Shown one piece after another: positions 22,950 to 36,028 of a stretch of DNA of 64,000 nt. The translations under genes were made by a program, and so were the position numbers. The notes beneath the pieces are model-generated. The model was not told the DNA's origin. It did no database searches and saw only the letters and a list, made by a program, of their open reading frames with translations. Each line of letters begins with the position of its first letter. The stretch's first letter is position 1. The DNA is from Blumeriella jaapii (lineage: Eukaryota > Ascomycota > Leotiomycetes > Helotiales > Drepanopezizaceae), in assembly GCA_009599575.1 (NCBI GenBank), contig VWND01000004.1, positions 124,001 through 188,000 on the forward strand, read 5' to 3'.

Positions 22950-24430
22950 GGTACTATGCAGGCTTCCAAGACGAATGATGCTGGGCCAGGTGTTAGGAAA
23001 TCGTTGTTCTTAGAACCGGACAACAGTCTATCAGAGACTCTTGATGTGACATCAGACCTGAAGCTACCTATCTAGGTCTTGGGTGGAGTATTGGCAAGCG
23101 CAATTATAGCAAGGCCCCTCCATCAAGACAGACAAATAGAGATCTTAAGATATCGTAAGAGAGAAATTCTATGAAAATAAAGTCGAGAGTAACTATCGTT
23201 GAGGTGAAGATATACTGTATACAGGTGGGGTAGCGGGGTTCCCGTCCACTTGGTGTGCGGACACGGGACCTGCACCGGCAATGTAGATTTGACAGAAGGT
23301 ATCGGTCCAATCCGAGTATCGCCGCAGAGTCGATGCTGTTCAGCTGTCCCGGGAGAAGAAATTTCCTGCCTCGTCGGCAAGCTTTGATGGAACAAACGCT
23401 GTGAAGGGGCACAAGAAGCTAGCTTGCCTGCCCCAAGCTTTCGTAATAGCAATTTTGTAAGCGTCCGACGTGAAGTCTTACAGTACCTGATACATGAAAA
23501 GGCATCACGCTTGCAATGACCGGAGTTTGTTGTTAGCATTCCCCAAGTCACTCATGGAAGCTCTTCCAATATGGCTTCCAAGTCAAGACGGTTCTGAAGT
23601 CGGTACCACGCCTCAAGTATCAATCAAGAGGAGTGTAGAGCTGACTCGACTTGGAGTTTGTAAATGCTGCAGTTGATTTGGGTTTGTCGACGGAAACTGT
23701 CCGTTGCACAAGGGGGAGAGACTCAAGACAGTAGGGTATTTGAATCTGGAAAAGGATCGTGAGGTCTAGAGAGGGAAGCTATTCTACGTCGCAAACGGGG
23801 CTATAAGTGTTCTCGAATGAACTTGGCAGCACGTGCCGGAAGCGTGCTTATATCCCAATACTAGCAACCTTCAAGTTCTCTCCGATCCCTTCTTCTTTTC
23901 CCATAGCCGTAACGGTATTTAAGGCCCAAGCATTCCATTCCTTGCCTGTGAACTTGTACCTTGTCAGCAAAACGGGACTCGAGCGTTCGAGTTAAGTGAT
24001 CATGCGACATTGAGACAGAAAAGCGAACAGCTAAAGTATTGTTGGTGGGAACCCAAGCTTCTACAGGCCATAAGTCAATGGTTGTGAGCGACTGGATCTT
24101 AATCGCATACGAGTCAGTCAAAATTTTAAAGAGAATAGAAAGTGAAAAGGTGAGGAGGGACCCTAGCATTGTCTTTAAGAGAGTAGACTTCTTAAGCTAC
24201 TTGGGCTCCTACTAAGTTTGATATTGAATCGTGGAATAGCGATTTAAGAAGGTCAGAAGAGACAGGTTATCAAGTTCTTCATTTGAGTACAACTACAGTG
24301 CGGTCTAAAAGGTACCACAAACCCATATGCAAATGCCCCTCGAACGCCCAGGCTATGCAACTCTTTGTGACGCCTTCGAATGTACAGCCCATCCAGTTCC
24401 ACCCGGACAAAATATGCAACTCCGAATTGA
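22950..24430. other. Intergenic, no gene seen
   Basis: Between the monooxygenase start and the RPC4 stop. Reading frames are short and carry no recognisable domain. The 22950-23100 part is the expected monooxygenase promoter. Confidence 0.5.
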
Positions 24431-26434
24431 TCAGACCAGATTCTCCATATCAGGGGTCACGACAAATTTTCCCATGATCTGTCCCATACTCAACGCGCGG
24501 CCTTCTGGAGCGCCTCCGCCAGGTGGCCCCTTCTCGAGACTATCGACAACAATTCCAGTCGTCAAAAAGCCAGCATCGACTCCACGCCCAACAAGCAAAT
24601 TCACACCCCCCCAAGACAGCTCGACCTTACCACTCTCACGAACAATCAGCTTGCCAATCCATCCTTCCTCGTGGACATATGGTGGACGCTTGCGCTGCTC
24701 CTTCTCTTCCTCTTGCTTCTTGGTCTTTTCGAGCGAGCTAGGCTCGTCTTCAGTCTTGATGGAGATTGACTCGCCAATAAGATCGGTGCGGTCCTGAAGC
24801 GTGCCCTTACCCTCCACAGATAATCCAGTACCTGAGGCCTCGACATCGCCATTCGCATTATCGGTCTGGTCTTGCTTCGCCTTCAAATCGGCCGGTTTGC
24901 CTTTCACAGGATCGTACAGCTCCGGCAGAACAGGTGGGAATTGAAAGAGGTAAAGTCGACCGGACCGCTTGTCCTCTTGTTTCGGAGCCACGTCCTCCGC
25001 CAGAATATCCTCTTGCACATCCTTCCCGGTGCTCTTATCGTTCTGATTTCCTTGCATGCCACCAAGCTCCTCGGCGAGAATAGCAACGTCCTCGAGATGA
25101 CGTGTACTCCGCTCTGTCCTCCTCGGTCTGAATGACTGGTTTATGCCCCCGCTTTTTCTTGGACAGCGCCTTCTTTCTTTCCGAAAAGGTTCCGGACATA
25201 GGAGCTTTTTCATCCAGCTCCATATCCAGCGATTCTCCCAACTTCTTGATCTTGTGTTTTGACTGTGGAGAAACGGGGTCGACTTGGTGAAGAGGATCAG
25301 AGGAGATGTGACTAAAGGAAACAGCATTGTCTGGCTCCATCTTCACTCGGATCTCGTCTCCAGGGTCGCCTGTTCCAAGGTTCATGGGTCCTGGCCTCGA
25401 AGATTTCTCTTCATCCACCTCAACCCCATCTTCTTCGATCTTGATGGCTGGCCCAGTGTTGACAATTGTGACTCGTGCCTTGTGCTCATGTCGATCAAGA
25501 CGGACGGGTCTCAGGCCCGCCTTTCGGACTGTCTTGGTGCCCATGTACTGGACCTCGTCACTTTCGTCGTCGGAGACGATGTTCATCATGGCAATGTCGA
25601 CTCGAGGTATATCTTCGTCATCGCCCGGATAGTGAGGTTCAGGAACCCAGTTTCTGATCTCTCCTCCACCTCCCCCCCCTCCCCCGCTGCCTCCGCCACT
25701 GGAATATCCACCTGCTCGGGAAGATCTCGAGTCCGTCTTGATGCCAGACATGTTCCCTCCCCCGCCTACCCCCCCCTCCACCGCCGCCGCTAGCTCTCAG
25801 GAACCCAGAGGGATCTTTTTCTATACCAAAATCAGCACTGGATTTTGATAATCGTCTGTATGTGCGCACTTATAGATTCTGGCATTGCTCCAAACAATCC
25901 CGAACCGCCACCTCCTCTGCCCATTCTCCCCATAACATCACCGCGTCCTCGCGCCGGTCTTCCTCTCGCCCTCATCGCCCGAGCCTCCTCTCTCGCCCTC
26001 GTAGCCGCAATGCCAGCCAACCGCGCCTCTTCTTTCTTCGCAAGTTCTGCCAGCTTCGCCGCATCGGTTCTGACGGCTTTTGGCTTGAATTTGCTCGGAG
26101 CTTTCGCGCCTCCCCGTGCCCCTCCCCGCCCGCCTCTGAGCGACGGGCCGGCTCTGCCTGTAGGAGGAGCATCTGATTCGGCTCGCGAGGTTGGAGCTGT
26201 TGAGGAAGCTCCAAATGCTGGGCGCACGGGTGTTGGGGCTGGAGTCTCGGTGGGGACATTTGCCGGTGAAGAGTTGGGAGAGAAAGTCTCGTCTACTGTA
26301 GACTGGCCTTCTGGTACGTCAGTCATCTCGACGTCGGATGCAGGAGTATCTGGTCGTAGGTCTGGCGCTGTGACTTTCCCTCCCCCTCTGCCTCGGCCTC
26401 GGCCTGTGCCGCCGCGCACCGCTTTTGGAGGCAT
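24431..26434 (-). CDS. RPC53: DNA-directed RNA polymerase III subunit RPC4 (Rpc53 homologue), one frame change
   Basis: Pol III-specific subunit, TFIIF-like, acting in the nucleus in initiation and termination at tRNA and 5S genes. Exon 1 is 26434-25870, with a basic RG-rich N-terminus and KFKPKAVR motif. An 80-nt GT-AG intron (25869-25790) leads to exon 2, which opens with a low-complexity Gly run. The conserved C-terminal RPC4 domain is clear: PVIQTEED, RHLEDVAILAEELGG, YLFQFPPVLP, GWIGKLIVRESGKVELSWGG and a terminal GKFVVTPD. At about 25105-25120 the frame jumps between AEYT and RHLED, two conserved blocks that should be contiguous. A lost CG dinucleotide would explain it. Since the subunit is essential in yeast, a sequence error is more likely than a pseudogene. 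Family call firm; symbol by homology. Confidence 0.88.
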
Positions 26435-29400
26435 TTCAATTGTGCAATAAGATCACCGCATTGGAGTAGAAATCTCTCAAGGCTCGTAACTGTAGAAGCT
26501 TGTATGTGTCGACAAGTTGGTGGTGGAGTTCTGATGAGAGCGAGTCTTTTGGTGGGGGACAACTTTTTTTCGAAATTCAGCCTTCTCGTGCCGGAACTCG
26601 GAGAAATTGTTATTCCGGCCAACCTCACGATCAACACTCAGTTAGATAACACTGGCTAGCTCTGTGCTTTGCGCCTAACTTTCATCACGTAAAAATAGGT
26701 ATTGTTATTCCACGAACTACTTGTTGCTTAAACCATGCCGTATTCTAATAGATTTGGTACCTGTTGATTTCACTAAAGGGGGTTGTGTGCACTGATTTTG
26801 AGACATAGTGCACGCCTAGCGCGCATGCCTATCGCGTGCGATCACATTCTGTCGCCCAGAGTTAAAGCTTCGAAGTTCCTCTGCGAGGGGTGCTTGATTC
26901 ATCTAGAACTAAGTTTACAAGAGACGAAAGAATACGCTGTGACCTGAGTGGTCTGTGCTCTATAGTGGCCTCAGGCCACTAGGCTATCACACCCAGTCAC
27001 ATCTTCAACACATTCCAAATACCTGCAGTATGAACCCCTTTGCAAACGTCTTATGTTGTATGTTGCCATATTGACAGCACGGACGAAGAGGAACAGAATC
27101 CGAAGCTTAGTCGATAATCCAAAGATCGAGTCTAGTTACAAGTCTTTTCTCTGTTATTTATATGATCTCTCCTTTTTAAGACATCAATCTTCTTGGATTT
27201 GCTCAGCAAACGCACTTGATATTGCCAGCATATATTTACCTTCTAGCTGCTTATTGAATGCTTTCGAGGGATTGCTCCTCTCCAAACATGTACCAGATTT
27301 GTTTTTCCAACTTTGCTTTTGCTTTCTAGATCACTGTTACTTCATATGCTCCGGCTTATGCTACTGTTCTGTATCCCTAGGCTTACCGGTAGGATTATGC
27401 TGAAGTCAACTACGCCTTTAGACCCATCAGTCGCAAGATTTCCTTTTGAATCAAACTTAAAGCTCATGTAAATCGTTTAACGGTAATCTGCTTCCTGAAT
27501 GGGCTAAGGGAGCTTCTCGTGTCTCGTCTGTAGCACGACACTCTTCTGCTTGTTTCTACACACTCTGTTTGATTGATCTTTGCCAAGCACAAGACAACTC
27601 AATCTCTATCGCCGCGACCAATTCTGTTGATTGCTGAGCGATAACCAGAAAATTTGGGATTCAATTCACGTGATACACTATCCTGCTAGCGCCATTTGTT
27701 AGCTAGCATGGAAAGCTCTTCAGAGCCTAAAATTGATTGACAGATTTCACAGACTTAAAAAACGACAACACAGAAGCAAGGCAAGCCAAACACCCGGCCT
27801 AACTTCCGCTCTCTGTGATACCGACAGATAACAAAGCCTTTTCCGCCAACATGCCTTCGCCAACAGCTGACATCGGCAAGCTGACAATGAGTACTGAGCT
27901 GTACGTTCCACGTGTCGTATTGCGAGAGTACTGACGCCATAAAGAATGGATCTGATTAGCATATCATAAGTATAAGCCCTGCCATACTGCCATCTGCCAA
28001 GGTGTCCAAAACCATGGATCAAAGAACAATCGAAAAGGCAGCTGGATACCTCCTCCAAGTCTCGCAAATCGATCCCGGGATCAAATCCGGCATTACAATC
28101 CTCCAACATTAACAAAATGGACCTGGAAAACTTAGCCATCGGACCTTTGAGGCGAAGCCAGTTTCTTTTTCAAGTTTCCTTTTTCTCGATAAGGCCCCTC
28201 TTGAAACTCGTGTTCAGATCTACGAGCACCTCTTGCTCAGCGATGAAGTAGATACACAAGCCTCCTTCTAGACAGGTTCCATGGATACACCATGCAGTTT
28301 GGACTGTCTCCAGCCAATCTCGGTAGTGATTGGCATGATTACGAAAATTCAAGACCAATCGCAAAACTGTGGTCGACTACTTGTGAGCATTACGACCACG
28401 TCTTCAATTTCGTGACTTGGCCTTCACGTTGATTTATCTGTCTGTCACCAATGTTTTGTAAGCTAACGTCAAGCACGCAGAGAGGCTAAGTACCAGCTCG
28501 TCAAAGCCATGGATGACATCCTCTTCGACTGCATCCAAGCCCAGCTCCAGCTCTAGTCTGGCATTTCCTGCCTTGGAGAACTAGAAGCCTTGCACACAAA
28601 ACATAGATCAGTGCGATGCTTCCAGTCTTTCCTAATAGTACGCGCTGTCTTTGTTTACTTTTCTCGCTTAGCTCACCTCGCTTAGCTTCTCACCCCTGAA
28701 AGCAGTACCTAGATGCTATCAGATATCACCAGATCGAAGTAGAACTGTGCGTTTGCAATCACCGATTTAATTGTCAAATCACATACAATTTTTATAAATG
28801 TGTTCGGCTATTGGAAGACACGCGAGAATTCCGGACCTTAAGGCTGAAGGCACATTAAGTCATGCTTCTGATAACTTGGCTGGGGACTAGAAAGTATTGG
28901 CTAGCGACCAGAAAGAAGCAGAGCAATTTACTATATTACCCCAAGGTTTTTCTACTTGCGTCTCTACAGATCTTCTTGGATTATATACGAGATACAATCG
29001 TTCTGGCGTGACGACTAGACCAATTAAACAGGCTCAGAAGTCAAGACTTGGGATCCGGCAGAAAAGAGGCATCTTCCATGATTCCTTCCGAAAATCTCTA
29101 CATTTCCAAAAGAGATAGTCCGTCTTGTTGAGTATTTAAATACTTGCTCGGGTTCGCATCAAACCAATCAAGCTACAATCTTCAATGTCACGTCGTTGAA
29201 CTATGCCTGTCCGGGGACCGCAGCGCATATCCACACATCAAAATCTTAAAGAAAAACCACCCCCCCCCACCCATCCCTCCCCCTATTTGCTTTTCGCGAA
29301 AAACCATTCGCAAGGCAGGCCAAATAAAAGGCTGGGGGGATTGACGTGAAGCTCAAAAGCCGAGACTGGGCGATAATGGGAAAGCAGAAATCAGATGTCA

Positions 29401-30143
29401 GTATGCTCAAGGGAGGGAGAGGGAAATGCGACTCTCCGTTACAGCATAACAATATCCACCATTTGTATCCTTACACTTACACTTACACTTGCACTTACAT
29501 CAAGCTCTCTTCTATTTCTCCGCCTCCCACTGATCATGGAGCAATACCCTGTCAGGTACCATACTACAACACGCACAGAACGCCACCGAATCCAATTGGA
29601 CGTGCATCACGTCACGGGAAATGGCGCCTAGTCGCTAGAATACACACGTTCAAACGTACAGATATACATAACCTTTTAATATGCCTACCTACAAACGCAT
29701 ACCTAGCATATGCATCTCTCGATACCTAGGGTAAGGTAGGTAAGGTGCTCGGTAGACATCTATCGCGCCACCGAATGCTCCGAGAGCAAGCATATCAAAG
29801 AAATGCACAGAGCCGGGGAATTGAGAGCGCTGGTGCAAGAAAAGAGTAAGCTCGAGACAGACAGGAAAGGAGAGAGAAAGGAAAAGAAAAGAATAGAAAA
29901 GGAACAAACTTAGCCATTGAAATCAATAGCCGACGCGAGACTGATATGCACTTCTTTTCTCCGCCGTGAGATCTACAGCTGACTATCTACCTGTCGGGTT
30001 TGCGCCGCTATGTTTCCAGCTCTACATGTAGAACTCTCTCTCTCAACCTCTATTTTCATTTCCCACGGCCGTACCCGTACCCGTACTCGTACCAACATGC
30101 ATCCTCACTCACAACACACCCGCACTCCCACCCCCTTCTTCGT
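26435..30143. other. Gene-poor intergenic interval
   Basis: Holds the RPC4 promoter at its left edge, a decayed 2EXR-like fragment (about 28117-28560), a C-rich homopolymer near 29262-29270 and a short (ACACTT)n-like run near 29473-29500. Other frames are short and look non-coding. The right edge is the 3' flank of the carrier gene. Confidence 0.5.
28117..28560 (+). pseudogene. Decayed 2EXR-like gene fragment
   Basis: One frame around 28180-28270 reads LDKAPLETRVQIYEHLLLSDE and then stops. This matches the pattern of the 2EXR/F-box-like N-terminal block, as in the intact gene at 47210-48799 (FLDCLPREIRIIIYKLLL). Downstream (about 28487-28555) another frame gives EAKYQLVKAMDDILFDC before a stop, weakly similar to the C-terminal region of that gene. 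Frames change and stops intervene, so it is not translatable as a whole. The relationship is pattern-based and unproven. Confidence 0.4.
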
Positions 30144-32398
30144 CTACGAGGTAGCAGCTCCTCCGCCTCCACCTCCCACAATCTTCGGTAAGCTCTGCCA
30201 GGCCTGCTTCCCCGGCAACTTCTTCCGGCCGAACTCCTCGTCCAGATCGAGGATGATCTTCAGCGCATTCCTGCTCCGCAGATAGCTCAACGGGCCATCC
30301 TGCCCCGGCAAGCCCTGCGTCGCGGCAGCGACGCCCATGTGCGGCGCGTCCTTATTCTTGGCCTCGCCGGGCATCGGCAGCAGGCCTTGCAGAACCTCAT
30401 AGCCGGCAAGCGTGAAGCCGAACTGCGGACTCGAGCGAAGGATGCGCGCCGGCCCGCCCTTGAAGAAGGCCTTGAAGCCCTCCTCCCGGAAGACGGTCGT
30501 CGCGCACTGTCGGAGCGAGGTGTATGACGACTCACCCTTGCGGGCCTCGACCTGCAGACGCGTCTTGATCACGTCGCACGGGGTCGTCAGGTACGCGGCG
30601 GGCATGCCGGCGATGGCGCCTGCGGTAAGCAGCTGTAGGATACCCAGGGATTTGGTTTGCGATTCCCCAAAGTAGTCCCGCTTCAGGTGGTTGTAGGTAG
30701 GGAAGTAGATGGCCGAGAAAGGGACATCACGGAGGAGACACGCGGAGGCGCCTTTGTAGAGGCCTACCAGACCTAGATTGCGCACGATCCACATGGCCGA
30801 GCGGCGAGGGGCACCGTCAACATTCTTGGCGACTTCTCCTTGGACCTGGAGGCGGATCTTGACGATTTCGAGCGGGTTGGTGAAGATCTGTTTCGGAGGT
30901 TAACACGGACAAACATGTTTCAGAAGAAGCAAAACATACAACTTGGCAGGCTCCTGCGCTGCCTCCAGCCAGGATCTCGTGGGGTACGCGGATGGTTCCG
31001 TCTTTGTTGGAGAAGTGGCTTCGCACGATATCATTCACGGTCAGCTTGATAGCCTTCTCCGGTGCCACACCCACGAGCTGGGGCAAGACACCGGAATACA
31101 AGCCTTTGAATCCCTCATTCTTGATGACCTTCTTCGCGCAATCCAAGGAGTTCTGGTACAGCATCTCGCCCACGCGCGATGATCTCTGGTTCTGCATTCT
31201 CGTCTTGACCAGATCGATGGGGTAGACCATGAAGGCACCAAACGCACCCGCCATGGAACCGAGCGCGAAGTGATGCACGGATTCCAGGACGCTGTGCAGG
31301 AAGTTCTGGCCGGCCGTCTTGACCTTCGCCGGCCCGGCTTCTGCGAATGCATTGTAGAGCGGGTTGCGCCACGAGGGATCGAGAACTTTAGCGAAGTCGG
31401 AAAGACCGAGTCGTCCGGATGGCTCGTCGAGACTGGCGAAATGGAAGAGGATGTCGGCTTCCATGGGCGTGAAGAGGGAAAACCGGGTAATGCGGGCAGC
31501 CTCGTTCAGGAACTCGGTGCGGGTGATCTTGCCATCAGAACTTTGCGCCGTAGCCTGTCTAATGATCATCTCTACCAAATCCATCTCGCGAATCATATTC
31601 TGGAAGGCGCGGACATTGGCGTAGGAGATCTTGCTGCCGGTCGAGATATTGCAGAGAGTGTGTAGGTTCTCCAGGAGATGATCCGAGAGCTTGTGTCTGG
31701 CGGTCTGCAGGATGATGCGCTGGAACTCCTCGGGCTCGATGTATCCATCCCCATCCTTGTCAAAGTAATGAAACGCCTGTCGTATCCGCTCTCCTTGGAG
31801 CCCTCTGAGCATTTGCGAGAATTGGGGGTATGTGAGGTCATGACGGCGCTTCTTCCCACCACTGTAGAGTGTCGCCCACTCGCAATTCCAGTCGAAGGGT
31901 ATGCTCTCGGGGCCCTTGTTCATCTCGTACAGCTTCTTCAAGTCGTCGTACTTGACCGTGCCGGTCTGCTCGAGATCGAACAGTCGGAACGCGATTTCGT
32001 ACTCGGCATCTGGTTTGGCAAGGAGGTTCTCGAAAGTGCCCCAGTCGAAGAGATTGATCTTACCCGTGTTCCTCCGGTCCGCAACCTTGAAGAGGATAGC
32101 ATACTGTTCGCGCCCGATCTTGTGCTACATGCGCCGCAGCGTTGTCAGTCGATAGCCCCCAGCCCTCCAAGTTCCAGAAAAGGGACGCGGATTCCGGACT
32201 CACGTAATCCTCGGTCATGGGCGCAACGGCATTGATGAACTCCTCCTCGCCCATGAACAGCTCGCCGGTCTGCTCATCCTTGCGTGCGTTCTTGTCGAAG
32301 GTCGCCTTGGACTGCGCTGACAGCTGCACGTCTTCTTCGACCACCGCGCCGATCAAGGCCTTCTTCACAACCTCCTTTGACTTGATGAGATCCGCCAT
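30144..32398 (-). CDS. AGC1: Mitochondrial aspartate/glutamate carrier (calcium-binding mitochondrial carrier, Agc1/citrin type)
   Basis: Inner-membrane carrier exchanging aspartate for glutamate, part of the malate-aspartate shuttle. Three exons: 32398-32204, 32124-30940 and 30887-30144, with GT-AG introns of 79 and 52 nt; the joined frame gives 707 residues, normal for the family. The N-terminal half carries EF-hand-like repeats. The clearest is [14 protein letters not shown], a complete calcium loop. The C-terminal half has three Solcar repeats marked by [21 protein letters not shown] and [10 protein letters not shown]. The start at 32398 gives MADLIKSKE. The protein ends in a short Gly-rich tail. 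The N-terminal EF-hand domain distinguishes it from simple carriers. No neighbour is obviously related. Confidence 0.93.
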
Positions 32399-33803
32399 GG
32401 TCGCGGGCCTCCTTTAACCTCAGCGTATCGATGCTTTGATTGATTGCTGTCCCTGGCTCACAGCAATCTGCAATTCTCGGATCGACCTTATCCAATGCCG
32501 AGCAGTTTCGTGGATTGTGCCTGTCGGTGAGGAAGACCAAGACCCGCTGCCGCTGCACGGGAACGCAAAGCGAGGTGAGGTGCAGGGCACGCCGCGTCGC
32601 GAATAACGAGATGGCAATGCGCCGATTGATCGCTCAGGATAGGGCGATGAGCAACGCAGCAGGCCGGGAGACGAAAGTGACGCTGGAGAAAGACGGAAGT
32701 AGATGATGCTGTAGACAAGCAAGAAGAAGGATGCGGACTCGAGTGCGAGCAAGAGAATTGAATTGTTCGCGCTTAGTTAGACTTAGCGTGGGCAGCGCGT
32801 GCAGTCCCGGCCGGACCAACGATGACCCGCTCCCGATAAGAAAGGTGGGATTCGATCTCGCGTTGCAGGAGGGACGAGTACGGAGGGAGGGCAGTACAGT
32901 GTGTACTTGAGTAAGTCAAAAGGCATAAATAGATTGATGGTCGATGCATCCATGCTCTCCTCGGCGACACTCCAGCCACGGGCGAGGGTCGATGTCTCGG
33001 ATGGGCGCGACCGTCCGACCTGCCCCACGCGAGCTCTGTATTTGTATTGTATGTGCAATCCTGTACGTATAGTAGGTAGGTAGGTATAGTACTGTACTGT
33101 GTGTATACAGTCGAAAGCAGAGGGCGGTCCACCTTTCTCTGCTGATCTCGGCATCGCGGGTGGGCCAAATGTCACGTCACGGTTTTCACGACAAAGTAGG
33201 TATTTGATATATGATGACAGGGTTTTCATTAAGTAGCGTCTACTCAATTATTAGTGAGGCCCACCTCCAGCCCCGGAAGCGCCACCAGACGACAGGCACT
33301 GAAGCAGGACGTCGGTGCCACAGGCAAGCAGGCAAACTAAAGTACAGGCTTTTGGGGTTGCGTAAAGAACGGAAACAACATCGAAGAGTCGAAGCATGCG
33401 TGCGCCAATCCTCTAACGCGTGCCCTGCGCCGGCCCGCCCGTCCCGAGCCCATATGCTAGCAAGAAAGCCGAAGAAGAAATTCGTGGGGATCGTCTTATC
33501 ATGGGGCATCGTTACGCTCGGAAATGCAGAAAGGAATTTTGGTGACCAAGTGGCTGGGCGTCGGCTCGCAAAAAGGTCGGAGTCGGTCCAATAAGGTGCC
33601 AGAGGTTGTGGGAAGAGGCGTCAAGTATGGCACGCGTGCTTCTCCAACACAAAATCGCATCGCCATTTGACAATCGGTATGTGCTGAAAGTCCAAATATG
33701 CCCTTTCCATAGCAGATGCCGATTATTAATGACGTGGTGCATATTGGTTCCAATAAAATACAAGAAGTGAAATGGGTGGTGCTGGTGTCCAAGAAGACCA
33801 AGA
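32399..33803. other. Intergenic: carrier promoter and cyclin 3' flank
   Basis: The left part is the carrier gene's upstream region. Around 33072-33105 is a (GTAG)n run followed by TAGTACTGTACTGTG, one of several GTAC-rich repeats in the window. No coding frame is supportable. Confidence 0.5.
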
Positions 33804-36028
33804 TCAGTTCTTGCCTGGGTAGGTGCGACGCTCATCGTACAACAGCGATTGACGGGCGGGCATGACGGGCAGGCGGAAGCCTTTCGCAAGCTCGTTCTGG
33901 ACGAAGATGGAAGCACGCTTGTAGCGACGGTCGGTGTACTTCTCATAGACAGCCACGTGATGCTTCATGGGGAACTCGCAGCACTCCATGAGCATCGAGA
34001 CAAGAGGCTTGAGCTGGGTCCAGGTGTAGCCAGAGTAGTAGACATGAGCTTGAGACTGAGAAGAGTTAGTCAATCAATGCTAGGTCCACGTGGGGGTGAG
34101 GGTGGAGGATGACGACACGTACCCAATCACCCTTCTTGAGCATGAGGCGGGCGAAGCAGTGGGCACCAGCAGCGACATAGCTAGGGGGGCAGCCAACGAA
34201 GCGCTCGTCCATGATGCTGACCTCGAGGAAGTACTTGGCCAGGGTACGAGTCTCCAGATCGTAGTCATCCGCCTTGCTGATGCGACGAAGGAAGCTCATG
34301 GGTCCAGGCCATCCAAGCTCGAACGAGAGCATGCTGAGCATGAAGCGTTCGGCCTTGAGAATCTCCTCGGCCGTGTAGCCTCCGTCAACCATGTAGACGA
34401 TCTCGCTGACGGATGGGCAATTGATCTCCTCGTACTTGGCAGCAACAAAGATAGCGGTAGCACCGACCAGCTGAAGCTTGCCCAACGAGACAATCTTGCA
34501 GGACAGGAAACGGTCAATGTAGTTGACACAGAGGAAGAGAGTCTCGGGGAGGAGGGCGAAGCGGTGGTGAACTTGAATCAACCAGTCCATGAGGACGGAG
34601 CGCATCGACCACTGGATCTCGGTTTGAGTGTCCATGTAGTTGGCGTTGGGCAACATCTTGCTCTGTGTTTCAAGTGACGGGTTAGCAGCTGTGGCGCTAG
34701 AGGTAAACGTTGCCAGAGTTACCCGTACACAAAGAAGTCATCGGTGGCCACGAGGTGAGGGCGACAGGACGGGCGGGGAGCAACGCGCGGAACGCGTTGG
34801 GGGGGCAACGGAAATTGATCGGGGATAGCTTACCTCAAGCTCGCGCATGTAAGCAAAGATCTCGTCACCGTACTCGGCCACCATGCTGGTATCCCAAGCC
34901 TCGTCCTCGATCTCCTCCATAGTGCGACCACTCTCAACAAACTGCTTTGCAGCGGCAATCTCCTTCTTGACGTTGGCAGTGACCTTGGGGGCCAAGACCG
35001 TGGTCACACCGGTCGTCTCACCTCCTCGGGAACGGAAGGAGTGCGCAGTGGTGTAACCATCGTGCTCCTCCTCGTTGGCAGGGTCATCGTCATATTGGGA
35101 GAGATTGGGGGAAGAAAGTTGGGGTCCGACTGCATGTGGTCTCTGATCTTGGTAGTCGCCATGGTAGTAATCAACGGTGGACTGGCCTGGAATGTAGGGT
35201 TGATACTCCGCCAGGTCAACGAGCTGTCTCTCAGGAGCGTCCTCGTAGGCAGGATCAGCTCCCCCAAGCGCACAGTCGGACGAGTCCGGCTGGGTGTTCA
35301 GGTAGTTGCCTTCCTTCTGATGCAGATCGGATTCGCCTTGCTGAGCTTCAACTTGGCTTTGTTGGGGGGCGGGAAGGGTCTCAGCGATCGAGGAAACCTC
35401 GACATCGGCGTCTTTGTAGATCGTGGTGGCCTTCTTGGACTGGGTGTGCTTCAAGGGGAGGATGGGCTTGGTCGCAAGTGGAATCACTGGAGCCTCGGAC
35501 TCAAGATTGGAGGAAAGCTTGGAAGCAACGTTGTTGGAAGATCGCTGGACGGGACGAAGAAGTGCGCCGGCCTTGTCTTGTTGTACGACGGGCTTGACGA
35601 TCTCGTGAGCCTGCTTGAGCGCAAGGGCGGACTCATCGTAGATGGAGGCGGCCTTGGTGGTGTTGCTGATATCACCTCCAAAAGCTCTCTTGGCTGGGGC
35701 CTTGATGCCTGCGCCAACCAGAGTTCCCGACATGTTTCCGATGGACTTGCTTTGTTTGTGGAGAGTCTGCTTGACCTGAGCTGGGGCAGTGTTCTCATCA
35801 GGGTGAGCGCCTCGGACTGCGGCTCTCGGGCCGGGGCGAGTTGGCTGTCGAGGAACATATGTCAGTAGGGTGACGGAAGAGCAGAGGAGGGGGGGAGAGG
35901 AGGAGAAGAGGAGGAGGAAGAGGGTGAAGAGGGAGCAGAGGAATGTGGTGGAGATTGGACGTGATGCCAGGGTGAAGGTCGAGAACATGCATCCAAGACA
36001 AGAAGAGGAGACTTACGCGTTGATCCAT
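33804..36028 (-). CDS. G2/mitotic-specific B-type cyclin
   Basis: Regulatory subunit of the mitotic Cdk1 kinase. Four exons: 36028-36017 (12 nt, MDQR only), 35844-34834, 34662-34123 and 34055-33804; introns of 172, 171 and 67 nt, all GT-AG; 604 residues. Near the N-terminus a destruction-box-like RAFGGDISN suits ubiquitin-mediated turnover at anaphase. The cyclin box is unmistakable: MRSVLMDWLIQVHHRF, YIDRFLS, LVGATAIFVAAKYEEI and later GYTAEEILKAERFML. The C-terminal cyclin fold follows. The long N-terminal region is polar and probably disordered. The closest relatives should be NimE/Clb2-type cyclins. The tiny first exon is a prediction from the GTAAGT donor after MDQR and needs transcript support. 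Confidence 0.93.

Noticed and set aside
27053..27403. 116-codon frame
   Set aside because: Begins at TTG, is AT-rich and hydrophobic by composition, and shows no splice context or family.
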